Assembly (NCBI GenBank): GCA_964560565.1 | Contig: CAZLMF010000090.1 | Location: 1-6,450 of the forward strand | Source: CAZLMF01 sp964560565 | Lineage (GTDB): Bacteria > Bacillota > Clostridia > Oscillospirales > Ruminococcaceae | Direction of reading: 5' to 3' | DNA: 6,450 bases | Shown here: piece after piece, positions 1 through 5,619 of the stretch | Layout of the letters: every line of letters starts with the position of its first letter | Numbering within the stretch: the first letter of the stretch is position 1 | Position numbers and translations under genes: made by a program | The notes under the pieces: model-generated | What the model saw: the letters and a program-made list of their open reading frames with translations, nothing else | What the model was told of the DNA's origin: nothing | Database searches by the model: none

Positions 1-686
1 CCGGCAAGTGCTGCGGTCGCAGTAATAAAATTCATAAATTTAAGAGAGTTTATAGCACCCGATAGCTCTTTTACATCTCGGTCAATATAGGTACTGATAT
101 AGCTTGAATACACAACTCTTCGATCGGTATATTGTCCGCTGAGAAGTGCCGGCATTCCACCGCTGAAGATACGCCCATATATTTCAGGAGTATCTGCCTT
201 TGTAGTGATTTTCTCTTTTTCTATAAAAGAATCCAAGTCAATTTCAAACGGTATTGTCTTATTCCCTAAAATCTCCTGTTGAGAAAGAGGAAGCATTTGC
301 AGCAGAGCAACACGCCCAGCGAGTGATTCCTGCACCCCTTCCATCAACTTGAAAAGCTGAGAACCTGTGAGCCAGAAATCCCCGGGATTCTGGTGCTGAT
401 CTACCCATATTTTTATATACGGAAAAAGCTCCGGCGCATATTGTACTTCGTCAATAAACAGCGGAGGTTTATGAAGCTGAAAAAACATGGCCGGATCATT
501 CTTTGCCATTTGACGCTCTGTCAAATCATCGAGCGTGACATAGGTGCGGCCAATGTTTTCATCCCCCATCAGCTTTTTAAGCATAGTCGTCTTACCAACC
601 TGACGGGGACCTGTTATTAAAATAGCCGGAAATTGTTTGTTGAGCGCAGTAAAGGTATCTTCCATTGCTCGTTTGATATATTTCAT
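1..686 (-). CDS. AAA_14/DUF4143-type ATP-binding protein, N-terminal 228 codons (C-terminus beyond window edge)
   Basis: Leftward reading frame, open without a stop from ATG at 686 to the window edge. It begins MKYIKRAMEDTF. A Walker A motif GPRQVGKTT lies at residues 26-34. A Walker B-type LFIDEVQ lies at about 76-82, and a WLTGSQ sensor-like strand follows. The segment YISTYIDRDVKEL near residue 200 is the usual join between the AAA_14 ATPase domain and the C-terminal DUF4143 domain in this family. Full-length members are roughly 400 aa, so a little over half is visible. The upstream ATG at 691 reads ATG-GAA-TGA and cannot be the start. The ATG at 686 has AAGGAG at 695-700, 8 nt away. The cellular role of the family is poorly defined; it is frequent in Firmicutes and archaea. 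Whether this gene is element cargo or host DNA cannot be told from the window. Family call confident, function unknown. Confidence 0.9.
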   Translation of the reverse strand, partial: MKYIKRAMEDTFTALNKQFPAILITGPRQVGKTTMLKKLMGDENIGRTYVTLDDLTERQMAKNDPAMFFQLHKPPLFIDEVQYAPELFPYIKIWVDQHQNPGDFWLTGSQLFKLMEGVQESLAGRVALLQMLPLSQQEILGNKTIPFEIDLDSFIEKEKITTKADTPEIYGRIFSGGMPALLSGQYTDRRVVYSSYISTYIDRDVKELSGAINSLKFMNFITATAALA

Positions 687-724
687 TCCATGCTCTCCTT
701 TCGGCTAATGTTTAATATAATCCT

Positions 725-753
725 ATTATAGCCGAACAAAAGCAGAATAGCAA
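725..753 (-). promoter_or_regulatory. SigA-type promoter of the leftward ATPase gene
   Basis: On the minus strand there is TTGCTA (748-753), a 17-bp spacer and a perfect TATAAT (725-730). It lies about 39 bp before the ATG at 686, with the Shine-Dalgarno sequence in between. Spacing and position are ideal for a vegetative promoter. Confidence 0.7.
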
Positions 754-916
754 TAGATTTATAAAAATATTTCACATTTTTTTAAAAATGCACTTTTTGT
801 TTTTGAAGATAAAATGAAAGTGATTTTTACCCTATATATAATTAATTAAGTAATTATTATAAACCAGCTCAAAAAGAAGAATTTAGATTAAGTGTGTAAA
901 GTGATAATTTGCAGAA
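754..916. other. AT-rich intergenic DNA between divergent genes
   Basis: The gap between the ATPase start (686) and tnpV (1006) is 319 bp. Outside the two promoter candidates it is very AT-rich, with A and T runs around 770-815 and an ATTAATTA-type stretch at about 838-860. A 6-bp inverted pair CACTTT (791-796) / AAAGTG (817-822) is present but too weak to call a structure. I see no gene, tRNA fragment or att-like repeat here that would mark the left end of the element. Confidence 0.6.
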
Positions 917-945
917 TTGATGAGTGATTATAATTTTGCTACACT
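917..945 (+). promoter_or_regulatory. Possible promoter of tnpV
   Basis: TTGATG (917-922), 17 bp, then TACACT (940-945) fits a weak SigA promoter about 60 bp before the tnpV start. A perfect TATAAT at 929-934 overlaps it but has no good -35 at standard distance (TTGCAG sits only about 14 bp upstream). Either could be the real -10, so the exact promoter is uncertain. Confidence 0.35.
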
Positions 946-1005
946 CATATCAGAACAAGCCGCATCTCTTTGTGAGCGGGTAAAAATAAAAAGGAGAAAA
1001 AACAT

Positions 1006-1377
1006 ATGGAATCATTATTTGAACAAATGGGCGGGACATATTCGCAGGTTAACGGATACCTTATCCCAGATTTAAAGTTTCCAGAACAAGATGTATCTTT
1101 TTTTAGCAGGTACGGAAGATTGCATTTAAAATTTATCAAGGAAAACAAGCGTGGATTTTACACTTCATTATTGATGACGGGAAAGCTCAATCAGTATCTT
1201 GCAGAGGTAGATAAAACCGCTCATGAGCTTTTGAAGCAACTGATAAATCAAATAGCAAATCAGCAAGGGGTGACTGAGCAACTTAAAGCTGACGACCAAA
1301 TGAAATGGGTTGGGCTTATGAAAAATATCAAATCCTGTGCTGAGGAGGTTGTTTTCCGGGAAGTGATTTATGTATGA
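1006..1377 (+). CDS. tnpV: TnpV family transposon-encoded protein
   Basis: 123 aa, near the usual length for the TnpV family of clostridial transposons and integrative elements. Recognisable family features are the N-terminus SLFEQMGGTY followed by NGYLIPDL (about residues 3-24), the central block with GRLHLKFIKENKR, the GKLNQYLAEVD segment, the GVTEQLKA segment, and a C-terminal NIKSCAEEVV...EVIYV helix. The role of TnpV is not established; it is known as a passenger of mobile elements and is not a transposase. AAGGAG at 991-996, 9 nt before the ATG, supports the start. Its TGA overlaps the next start in ATGA, so the two are probably translationally coupled. Its presence marks the surrounding DNA as mobile-element DNA. 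Confidence 0.9.
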   Translation: MESLFEQMGGTYSQVNGYLIPDLKFPEQDVSFFSRYGRLHLKFIKENKRGFYTSLLMTGKLNQYLAEVDKTAHELLKQLINQIANQQGVTEQLKADDQMKWVGLMKNIKSCAEEVVFREVIYV

Positions 1378-1529
1378 GAGAAGATCGGCGCTATCTAAAA
1401 CTGTCTGACGATGAATTAAAGTTTGTCTTTTCTGCATTGATATTCTTTAAAAACAAGCTGATATCACAAGGAGAATTCACAGATACAATTGATGATGTAA
1501 TTCTAAAACTTATTAAATTCAAGCATTAA
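1374..1529 (+). CDS. Small 51-aa protein coupled to tnpV
   Basis: This 51-codon frame starts at the ATG that overlaps the tnpV stop (ATGA, 1374-1377) and ends at TAA 1527-1529, just before a rho-independent terminator. It begins MREDRRYLKLSDDELKF. It has a charged N-terminus, a hydrophobic helix-like centre (VFSALIFFKNKLI, about residues 18-30) and a second amphipathic segment at the C-terminus (IDDVILKLIKF). It is likely a small helical protein. The overlap and the terminator placement argue that it is real and cotranslated with tnpV. I recognise it only as the kind of short hypothetical protein that accompanies tnpV; no function can be given. Confidence 0.7.
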   Translation: MREDRRYLKLSDDELKFVFSALIFFKNKLISQGEFTDTIDDVILKLIKFKH

Positions 1530-1551
1530 AACAACTTAATTTCCGGTACAT

Positions 1552-1584
1552 AGCACTTACTGCTACAACAGTAGGTGCTTTTTT
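1552..1584 (+). terminator. Rho-independent terminator after the tnpV pair
   Basis: An 11-bp stem, AGCACTTACTG (1552-1562) with CAGTAGGTGCT (1569-1579) and a single G-T wobble, closes a 6-nt loop. It runs directly into a T tract (1579-1584). It ends the tnpV transcription unit 23 bp after the small gene's stop. Confidence 0.88.
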
Positions 1585-1716
1585 GCGCCCTTCTGAGTTC
1601 TGCATTGGTTAAAAAACATGGCACTAATATTAAACCATGCGTTCTTTTTTAGCTGGTCATAGAGCAAAATCGGGCGCTTTTTCATACCCAAATTCAAAAC
1701 GAAAGGAAGCACACAC

Positions 1717-2037
1717 ATGGAAAACAAAATTTACACCTTAGAGGAAATGAGGAGCCTCCACATCTGCACCGATGAGTATGCATTTAACACCACCGAAGTT
1801 GGTGATTTCGATGCGGTACTTGATCTTAAAGCAGAAACAAAGAAGGGAGATGTTCGCAGCTTTTTTACCTTAGATGATGGCAGGAAATTTATAGCGACTT
1901 CTCACTGGTTTCAAAGGTATTTGGGGATACGAGAAATTCCGGTTTGTACAAAGATACGCATAACCTACTCAAAAAACAATAGCGGAAATGTCTATCTAAC
2001 AGCCGTACAAGTTCTGGAAGAATTACAGCTCAAATAA
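1717..2037 (+). CDS. Uncharacterised 106-aa element protein
   Basis: 106 aa, beginning MENKIYTLEEMRS. AAAGGAAG at 1702-1709 lies 7 nt before the ATG and is a good ribosome binding site. The sequence is mixed alpha/beta with no signal peptide, membrane helix or metal-binding cluster. From about residue 28 to the end, alternating strands (DFDAVLDLKAE, VRSFFTLDDGRKFIAT, CTKIRITYSK, VYLTAVQVLEEL) suggest a compact beta-rich fold, possibly OB-like, but this is only a guess from pattern. It sits between the tnpV terminator and the oriT-like region, so it is likely a separate unit. The only promoter match upstream is weak (TTGGTT 1605-1610, 17 bp, TATTAA 1628-1633). I do not recognise a family; it could be a small nucleic-acid-associated or mobilization accessory protein. 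Confidence 0.75.
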   Translation: MENKIYTLEEMRSLHICTDEYAFNTTEVGDFDAVLDLKAETKKGDVRSFFTLDDGRKFIATSHWFQRYLGIREIPVCTKIRITYSKNNSGNVYLTAVQVLEELQLK

Positions 2038-2050
2038 AACGGTATTGTCT

Positions 2051-2106
2051 TAACAAGCACTGAATTTGATTGTTCAAATTCGCTTGTTAGGGGAAGATTT
2101 CCCCTA
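2051..2106. other. Candidate origin of transfer (oriT-like double hairpin)
   Basis: Two perfect stems lie back to back. The first pairs TAACAAGC (2051-2058) with GCTTGTTA (2082-2089). After a 3-nt bulge it continues as GAATTTGA (2062-2069) with TCAAATTC (2074-2081) around a TTGT loop. The second is TAGGGGAA (2088-2095) with TTCCCCTA (2099-2106) around GAT. A pyrimidine/A stretch (ATACCCTAAAA) follows. No T tract follows either stem, which argues against a terminator. Inverted repeats followed by a GGGGAA..TTCCCC stem just upstream of mobC are the usual arrangement of oriT in clostridial mobilizable elements. The nick site is not determined. Confidence 0.6.
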
Positions 2107-2146
2107 ATACCCTAAAATTAAGGATGATTTAATTATATCAGAAATA

Positions 2147-2245
2147 ATGTTTTTTATCATAGGCACTTTAATCGGAACATTGTTTAGCGTTGTGATTATG
2201 TGCCTGTTTCAAATCAATTTACCTCACGGAAAGGATGATGAATAA
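2147..2245 (+). CDS. DUF3789-like single-helix membrane microprotein
   Basis: 32 aa, beginning MFFIIGTLIGTLFSVVIMCL: one hydrophobic transmembrane-type helix (residues 2-23) with a GxxxG-like small-residue spacing, then a short polar tail ending GKDDE. This matches the DUF3789 microproteins commonly found beside mobC in clostridial elements. The tail would be predicted cytoplasmic. Its TAA is immediately followed by the mobC ATG, so the two are almost certainly one transcript. The ribosome binding site is poor: AAGGAT lies about 20 nt before the ATG, so either the start is weak or an unusual ATT further upstream is used. The function of the family is unknown. Confidence 0.7.
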   Translation: MFFIIGTLIGTLFSVVIMCLFQINLPHGKDDE

Positions 2246-2569
2246 ATGAGAAAAAGGAATTTTCGAGTTGAAGTTTACTTCACAAAAGATGAACTTGAAG
2301 TCTTAACGCAAAAGGTCAGCAAATCCGGTATTCACCGCGAAGTTTTTATTCGCAATTTGCTCAATGATTGTGTCATAAAAGAAGCCCCTCCTGCAGAATA
2401 TTACGATCTCATTCGGGAGGTTCGCAGAGTTGGCAGTAACCTTAATCAGATTTTGAAGCTTGCTAATGCCAAAGATATTCTTGATGTTCCTCAGCTCAGA
2501 AAGGATTTGGAGCAAATCAGAGCAACCGAAAAGATGTTATGGGCCACCTTCGACAGTGGTAATGAATAA
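2246..2569 (+). CDS. mobC: MobC-type relaxosome accessory protein
   Basis: 107 aa. The N-terminal part (about residues 3-40) reads as a ribbon-helix-helix DNA-binding domain: a basic strand (RKRNFRVEVYF), then two helices (DELEVLTQKVSKSG and HREVFIRNLL). The C-terminal half carries the MobC hallmark around REVRRVGSNLNQILKLAN (residues 57-74). MobC proteins bind near oriT and help the relaxase open DNA at the nick site. Here the candidate oriT lies about 140 bp upstream. The start directly abuts the DUF3789-like stop, with GGAAAGG at 2228-2234 as ribosome binding site. The relaxase gene that normally overlaps or follows mobC is missing: after the TAA there are 69 bp and then a ParB-like gene. 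In those 69 bp there is only a 14-codon frame (2562-2606). Confidence 0.9.
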   Translation: MRKRNFRVEVYFTKDELEVLTQKVSKSGIHREVFIRNLLNDCVIKEAPPAEYYDLIREVRRVGSNLNQILKLANAKDILDVPQLRKDLEQIRATEKMLWATFDSGNE

Positions 2570-2638
2570 AGAGCGGAACATTGTAGATCTCGCTAAAATC
2601 TTATAGACAACCGAAAAAATTATGAAAGGTGAGGTTTT

Positions 2639-3535
2639 ATGAATAATACAGAAAAATTAGTTGACCAATTGTTAAATAAATCAAATGAAAATGAAAAGGT
2701 TATCCAAGTAAAAACCACAGAGCTAACACCCTTTGAAAATAACCCGTTTCACGTTAATCGAGATAAAGAGCTTAATAAACTTATTGAGAGTATAAGAGAA
2801 TTTGGCGTTATAATTCCCTTGATTGTTCGCCCACGAGAAGATGGAGGTTATGAAATAATATCAGGTCATCGCAGGGTGTTGGCTTGTAAACTGGCAGGGA
2901 TAGAAAATATCCCTGCCTTTGTTGGTTATATGGATAGAGATACTGCTGTTATCGCTTTAGTAGATAGCAATTTACACCGAGAACACATTTTGCCATCGGA
3001 AAAAGCGTTTGCTTATAAGATGAAGTTAGAGGCAATTAAGCATCAGGGAAAGAGTGCCAATTTAACTTCTGACCAACTTGGTCAGAAGTACTCTGTAGAT
3101 ATAGTGGCGGAAAATTCAGAGGATAGTAAAACACAGGTGCAGCGTTATATCCGTTTAACTAAATTAATATCACCCATTCTAAAAATGGTTGACGAAGGTC
3201 AAATAGCTTTTAGCCCGGCTGTTGAAATATCATATTTTACAGAAATTGAGCAATTGGCTTTACTTGAAAACATGCAAGCAGAATCTTGCACGCCATCGCA
3301 TGCTCAAGCTATTCGTATGAAAAAGCTCAGTCAGGAAGGGCGGTTGGATACAGATGTTATTTACGCAATTATGCAGGAAGAGAAGCCGAATCAACAAGAG
3401 CAAATCAAACTGAAACGAAATAAAATTAATGATTTCTTCCCCCGCGATTATTCAGCAACACAAATTGAAGAAGTGATTTTAAAATTGCTGGAGCAGTGGC
3501 ATCGAAGACGTGAACAAAGCAGGGATGATCGGTAA
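2639..3535 (+). CDS. parB: ParB/RepB/Spo0J family protein
   Basis: 298 aa. The N-terminal ParB/sulfiredoxin-like domain covers about residues 20-120, with the NPFH segment (35-38), the SGHRR box (75-79, the CTP/DNA-contacting GxRR motif of the family) and NLHRE (111-115, the N-L-x-R-E motif). A helix-turn-helix region follows (about 141-172, ending QVQRYIRLTKLI). A charged C-terminal section (from about 240) ends RRREQSRDDR. AAAGGTGAGG at 2625-2634 precedes the ATG. Proteins of this type are standard in Tn1549-like clostridial elements and are assumed to help maintain or process the circular form. No ParA is encoded next to it, so classical partition is doubtful and a regulatory or relaxosome-associated role is possible. 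The gene contains a perfect 25-bp palindrome (3065-3089) within the HTH-coding part. Confidence 0.9.
   Translation: MNNTEKLVDQLLNKSNENEKVIQVKTTELTPFENNPFHVNRDKELNKLIESIREFGVIIPLIVRPREDGGYEIISGHRRVLACKLAGIENIPAFVGYMDRDTAVIALVDSNLHREHILPSEKAFAYKMKLEAIKHQGKSANLTSDQLGQKYSVDIVAENSEDSKTQVQRYIRLTKLISPILKMVDEGQIAFSPAVEISYFTEIEQLALLENMQAESCTPSHAQAIRMKKLSQEGRLDTDVIYAIMQEEKPNQQEQIKLKRNKINDFFPRDYSATQIEEVILKLLEQWHRRREQSRDDR
3065..3089. repeat. Perfect 25-bp palindrome inside the parB-like gene
   Basis: Arms ACTTCTGACCAA (3065-3076) and TTGGTCAGAAGT (3078-3089) are perfectly complementary around one central C. It covers codons 143-151 (T-S-D-Q-L-G-Q-K-Y) at the start of the HTH region. No T tract follows, so it is not an ordinary terminator. 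It could be a protein-binding site (parS-like) or an mRNA hairpin. Confidence 0.8.
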
Positions 3536-3560
3536 AATTTTACTATATGGTGCAAAAACG

Positions 3561-3587
3561 GGTACTGGTTGAAACCGGTATCTTTTT
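3561..3587 (+). terminator. Rho-independent terminator after the parB-like gene
   Basis: A 9-bp stem with two G-T wobbles, GGTACTGGT (3561-3569) and ACCGGTATC (3574-3582), closes a TGAA tetraloop and is followed by TTTTT (3583-3587). It lies 26 bp after the parB stop and 22 bp before the first xis-like gene. It separates the mobilization module from the integration module. Confidence 0.75.
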
Positions 3588-3609
3588 AATTTGAAAGGAT
3601 AATGAGAAT

Positions 3610-3792
3610 ATGATCACAAAAATTGAAGAAAAAAGAATCTATACAGTTGAAGAAATTGCTAAAATATTAAACATTAGTAAAACATTTGCTTACACATTAG
3701 TAAAGGAAAACCATTTTAAGAGCGTTAAAATTGGTGCCGCTATTAGAATTTCTAAAAAGTCCTTTGATAAATGGTTGGATGCTTTACAATAA
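3610..3792 (+). CDS. Excisionase-family HTH protein (copy 1)
   Basis: 60 aa, beginning MITKIEEKRIYTVEEIAK. A winged-helix/MerR-like excisionase (HTH_17) domain fills almost the whole protein: IYTVEEIAKILNISKTFAYTLV (about residues 10-31) is the helix-turn-helix, and VKIGAAIRISKKSFDKWL (about 40-57) is the strand-and-helix 'wing' end. Such proteins bend DNA at attachment sites to direct the integrase towards excision, and some act as small repressors. AAAGGA at 3595-3600 precedes the ATG. About 62% of aligned residues match the second copy downstream, so the two arose by duplication. Confidence 0.85.
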   Translation: MITKIEEKRIYTVEEIAKILNISKTFAYTLVKENHFKSVKIGAAIRISKKSFDKWLDALQ

Positions 3793-3806
3793 CGTAAAAT
3801 CGCACA

Positions 3807-3862
3807 TTGGTGTTCACAGGTGCAGATTCCTTATAATAGGTATGTCAAGGTACAAAAAGGTA
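3807..3862 (+). promoter_or_regulatory. Promoter-like site with 10-bp-phased AGGT repeats upstream of xis copy 2
   Basis: TATAAT lies at 3832-3837. The best -35 candidate, TTGGTG (3807-3812), is 19 bp away, longer than ideal. AGGTA occurs three times at exact 10-bp steps (3838-3842, 3848-3852, 3858-3862), and a fourth related AGGTG lies at 3818-3822, in the same register. The repeats fall at the expected transcription start and leader, suggesting an operator or Xis-binding array. Promoter uncertain; the repeats are directly visible. Confidence 0.5.
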
Positions 3863-3904
3863 TTTTGAATACTTAAAACAAGAATTTGTGAAAGGAAGTT
3901 ACTT

Positions 3905-4111
3905 ATGGACACCAATGAACAAAAAATCAACACGATTGGCGAAGCAAAGAAGACATATACCGTTAACGAGGTTGCAAAAATGCTTTGCATAGGTCGAAAT
4001 GCTGCCTATTCGCTGGTTAAAGAAAGTCATTTTAAAACAGTGCTAATTGGCTCAACAATCCGCATTTCCAAAAAATCATTTGACGAGTGGTTAGATGAAA
4101 ATAATCTATAA
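3905..4111 (+). CDS. Excisionase-family HTH protein (copy 2)
   Basis: 68 aa, beginning MDTNEQKINTIGEAKKTYTV. After an 18-residue polar N-terminal extension, the same HTH_17 excisionase domain as copy 1 follows: TYTVNEVAKMLCIGRNAAYSLV (HTH) and VLIGSTIRISKKSFDEWL (wing and last helix). AAAGGAAG at 3891-3898 gives a good ribosome binding site 6 nt before the ATG. It ends 15 bp before the integrase start, so it is very likely cotranscribed with int and is the better candidate for the working directionality factor. The recognition helix differs from copy 1 (GRNAAYS against SKTFAYT), so the two may prefer different DNA sites. Confidence 0.87.
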   Translation: MDTNEQKINTIGEAKKTYTVNEVAKMLCIGRNAAYSLVKESHFKTVLIGSTIRISKKSFDEWLDENNL

Positions 4112-4126
4112 ATTGGAGGTATAACT

Positions 4127-5497
4127 ATGGCGTCAATTATAAAACGCAAAAAATCTTATTCAGTTGTATATAGCCTAAAAGATGAAAATGGCGAATCAAA
4201 GCAACAATGGGAAACGTGGCACACGCATAAAGAAGCCCTAAAACGCAAGGCGCAAATCGAAAATGAGATTAACAATAACACTTTCATACCCCCTAAAAAT
4301 CAAACGATCGAGGATTTCTTGTATGATTATGTGTGCCTTTATGGCGAGAAAAACTGGGGCGTTTCAAGCTATGATGGCAACACTGGGCTTATCGCAAACT
4401 ATATTAATCCGTTGATTGGCAAGGAGCAACTTCAGAATTTCACATCATTAGCAGCGGATAAATTTATGAAAAAGCTTCAAAAAACACCTGCCGTCTCGAC
4501 TAAACATCGCAAAGCAAAATCGACATATGTTGCATCTGGCGCCATAGAAAAAATATTTAAGCTGCTCAAATGCGCATTCGGACAGGCTGTCAAATGGGAA
4601 CTTATTTCTAAAAACCCCTTTGAATTTGTTGATATTCCAAAAAGAAAATATCAAAAGCGTGAAATCTGGACCGCCGAAATGATTAAAATCGCACTTGACA
4701 ACTGCGAAGATTCAAAGTTATATATTGCGCTTAACTTGGCTTTTGCCTGCTCTTTGCGAATAGGTGAAATACTTGGGCTAACATGGGACAATGTTCATAT
4801 AAGCGACGAAGATATTTCTAAAGATGACTCCTATGTTTATGTCGACAAAGAGCTTTCTCGGGCATCATGCCGAGCTATCGAAGCTCTTGACAAAAAGGAT
4901 ATATACTTTATTTTCCCAACACTTATGAGCAACACATCTACAAAAATTGTTTTAAAAAAGCCCAAAACCGATAGCAGCATACGCAAAATTTGGCTCCCTA
5001 AAACCGTGGCTTATATTCTGCGTGAATATAAGAAGTCGCAGGACGAGCTAAAAGATTTTCTCGGGGATGAATACCTTGACTATAATCTGGTTGTTGCTCA
5101 AATTAATGGGCGTCCATGTGAAGACAGGATAATTCATAAGGAGCTTGAAAAGCTCAGAGAAAAAATAGGTCTACCCAATGTTGTTTTTCACTCGCTACGA
5201 CATTTGAGTACAACATATAAGTTAAAGCTCAATCATGGTGATTTAAAAGCAACGCAGGGCGATACAGGCCACGCCCAAATTGACATGATTACAAATATTT
5301 ATGCGCATATTTTAGATGAAGATAGAAAAATTAATGCACAAAAGTTTGAAGCAGCATTTTATTCAAACCCAGACTTACGAGAAGTAAAACCGCCAAAAGA
5401 TGAGAAACCAGCAATTGATTTAATGGATTTAATATCACAGCTGAAAGAGTCGCCAGAACTTGCACAGACACTTGCAAATTTAATAGCAAATAAGTGA
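4127..5497 (+). CDS. int: Tyrosine site-specific integrase (Tn916 Int-like)
   Basis: 456 aa, with GGAGG at 4115-4119 before the ATG. The N-terminal arm-type DNA-binding region is about residues 1-50 (MASIIKRKKSYSVVYSLKDE, KEALKRKAQIENEI). The SAM-like core-binding domain is about 58-168. The catalytic domain runs from about 175 to 410. All expected catalytic residues are visible: R211 in LRIGEILGL, K280 in the KTDSSIRKIWL hairpin, H355 and R358 in HSLRHL, H382 in GDTGH, and the nucleophile Y392 in IYAHI. A roughly 45-residue polar tail extends beyond the usual end. It cuts and rejoins DNA at att sites to integrate and excise the element. Position next to xis, at the element end facing a tRNA-Arg gene, is classic. 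It appears intact. Confidence 0.95.
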   Translation: MASIIKRKKSYSVVYSLKDENGESKQQWETWHTHKEALKRKAQIENEINNNTFIPPKNQTIEDFLYDYVCLYGEKNWGVSSYDGNTGLIANYINPLIGKEQLQNFTSLAADKFMKKLQKTPAVSTKHRKAKSTYVASGAIEKIFKLLKCAFGQAVKWELISKNPFEFVDIPKRKYQKREIWTAEMIKIALDNCEDSKLYIALNLAFACSLRIGEILGLTWDNVHISDEDISKDDSYVYVDKELSRASCRAIEALDKKDIYFIFPTLMSNTSTKIVLKKPKTDSSIRKIWLPKTVAYILREYKKSQDELKDFLGDEYLDYNLVVAQINGRPCEDRIIHKELEKLREKIGLPNVVFHSLRHLSTTYKLKLNHGDLKATQGDTGHAQIDMITNIYAHILDEDRKINAQKFEAAFYSNPDLREVKPPKDEKPAIDLMDLISQLKESPELAQTLANLIANK

Positions 5498-5509
5498 TGA
5501 TACAGAAAT

Positions 5510-5548
5510 TTGCCCACAATGAATAAAAAATCCTTGTGGGCAACTTTT
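5510..5548 (+). terminator. Rho-independent terminator after the integrase
   Basis: A perfect 10-bp stem, TTGCCCACAA (5510-5519) and TTGTGGGCAA (5534-5543), is followed by C and TTTT (5545-5548). It starts 12 bp after the int stop. The 14-nt loop is long, so efficiency may be moderate. Confidence 0.75.
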
Positions 5549-5619
5549 GTATTATAAAGAATATTTAGGCACTTTCCAAGCGCTGATTTGGACTCGAATA
5601 GAACCTACATTTTTGGTCA

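Noticed and set aside
393..620. 75-codon rightward open frame
   Set aside because: It lies wholly antisense to the well-supported AAA_14 ATPase frame, has no ribosome binding site and codes for a low-complexity basic peptide; a shadow.
945..1437. Leftward frames opposite tnpV and its small partner (945-1148 and 1168-1437)
   Set aside because: Antisense to coding DNA with clear family match and good start signals; no recognisable protein.
1617..1639. Hairpin CATGG/CCATG followed by T-rich DNA as a terminator
   Set aside because: Only a 5-bp stem with a 13-nt loop; too weak, and the strong terminator at 1552-1584 already ends the unit.
2459..2467. Sixth copy of the ATTAGCAAG motif, on the minus strand in mobC
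   Set aside because: Isolated, in coding sequence and far from the cluster; probably chance.
2303..2515. Leftward frame inside mobC
   Set aside because: Antisense shadow of mobC, with no start signal.
2562..2606. 14-codon frame after mobC as a relaxase remnant
   Set aside because: It starts where a relaxase ATG could lie, but its residues (MNKERNIVDLAKIL) do not resemble relaxase N-termini; too short to support.
2581..2607. Promoter for the parB-like gene (TTGTAG, TATAGA)
   Set aside because: The spacer is only 15 bp and both boxes are poor matches.
4448..4654. Leftward frame inside int, and a second at 5331-5543
   Set aside because: Both are antisense to the intact integrase or run into its terminator; no family resemblance.
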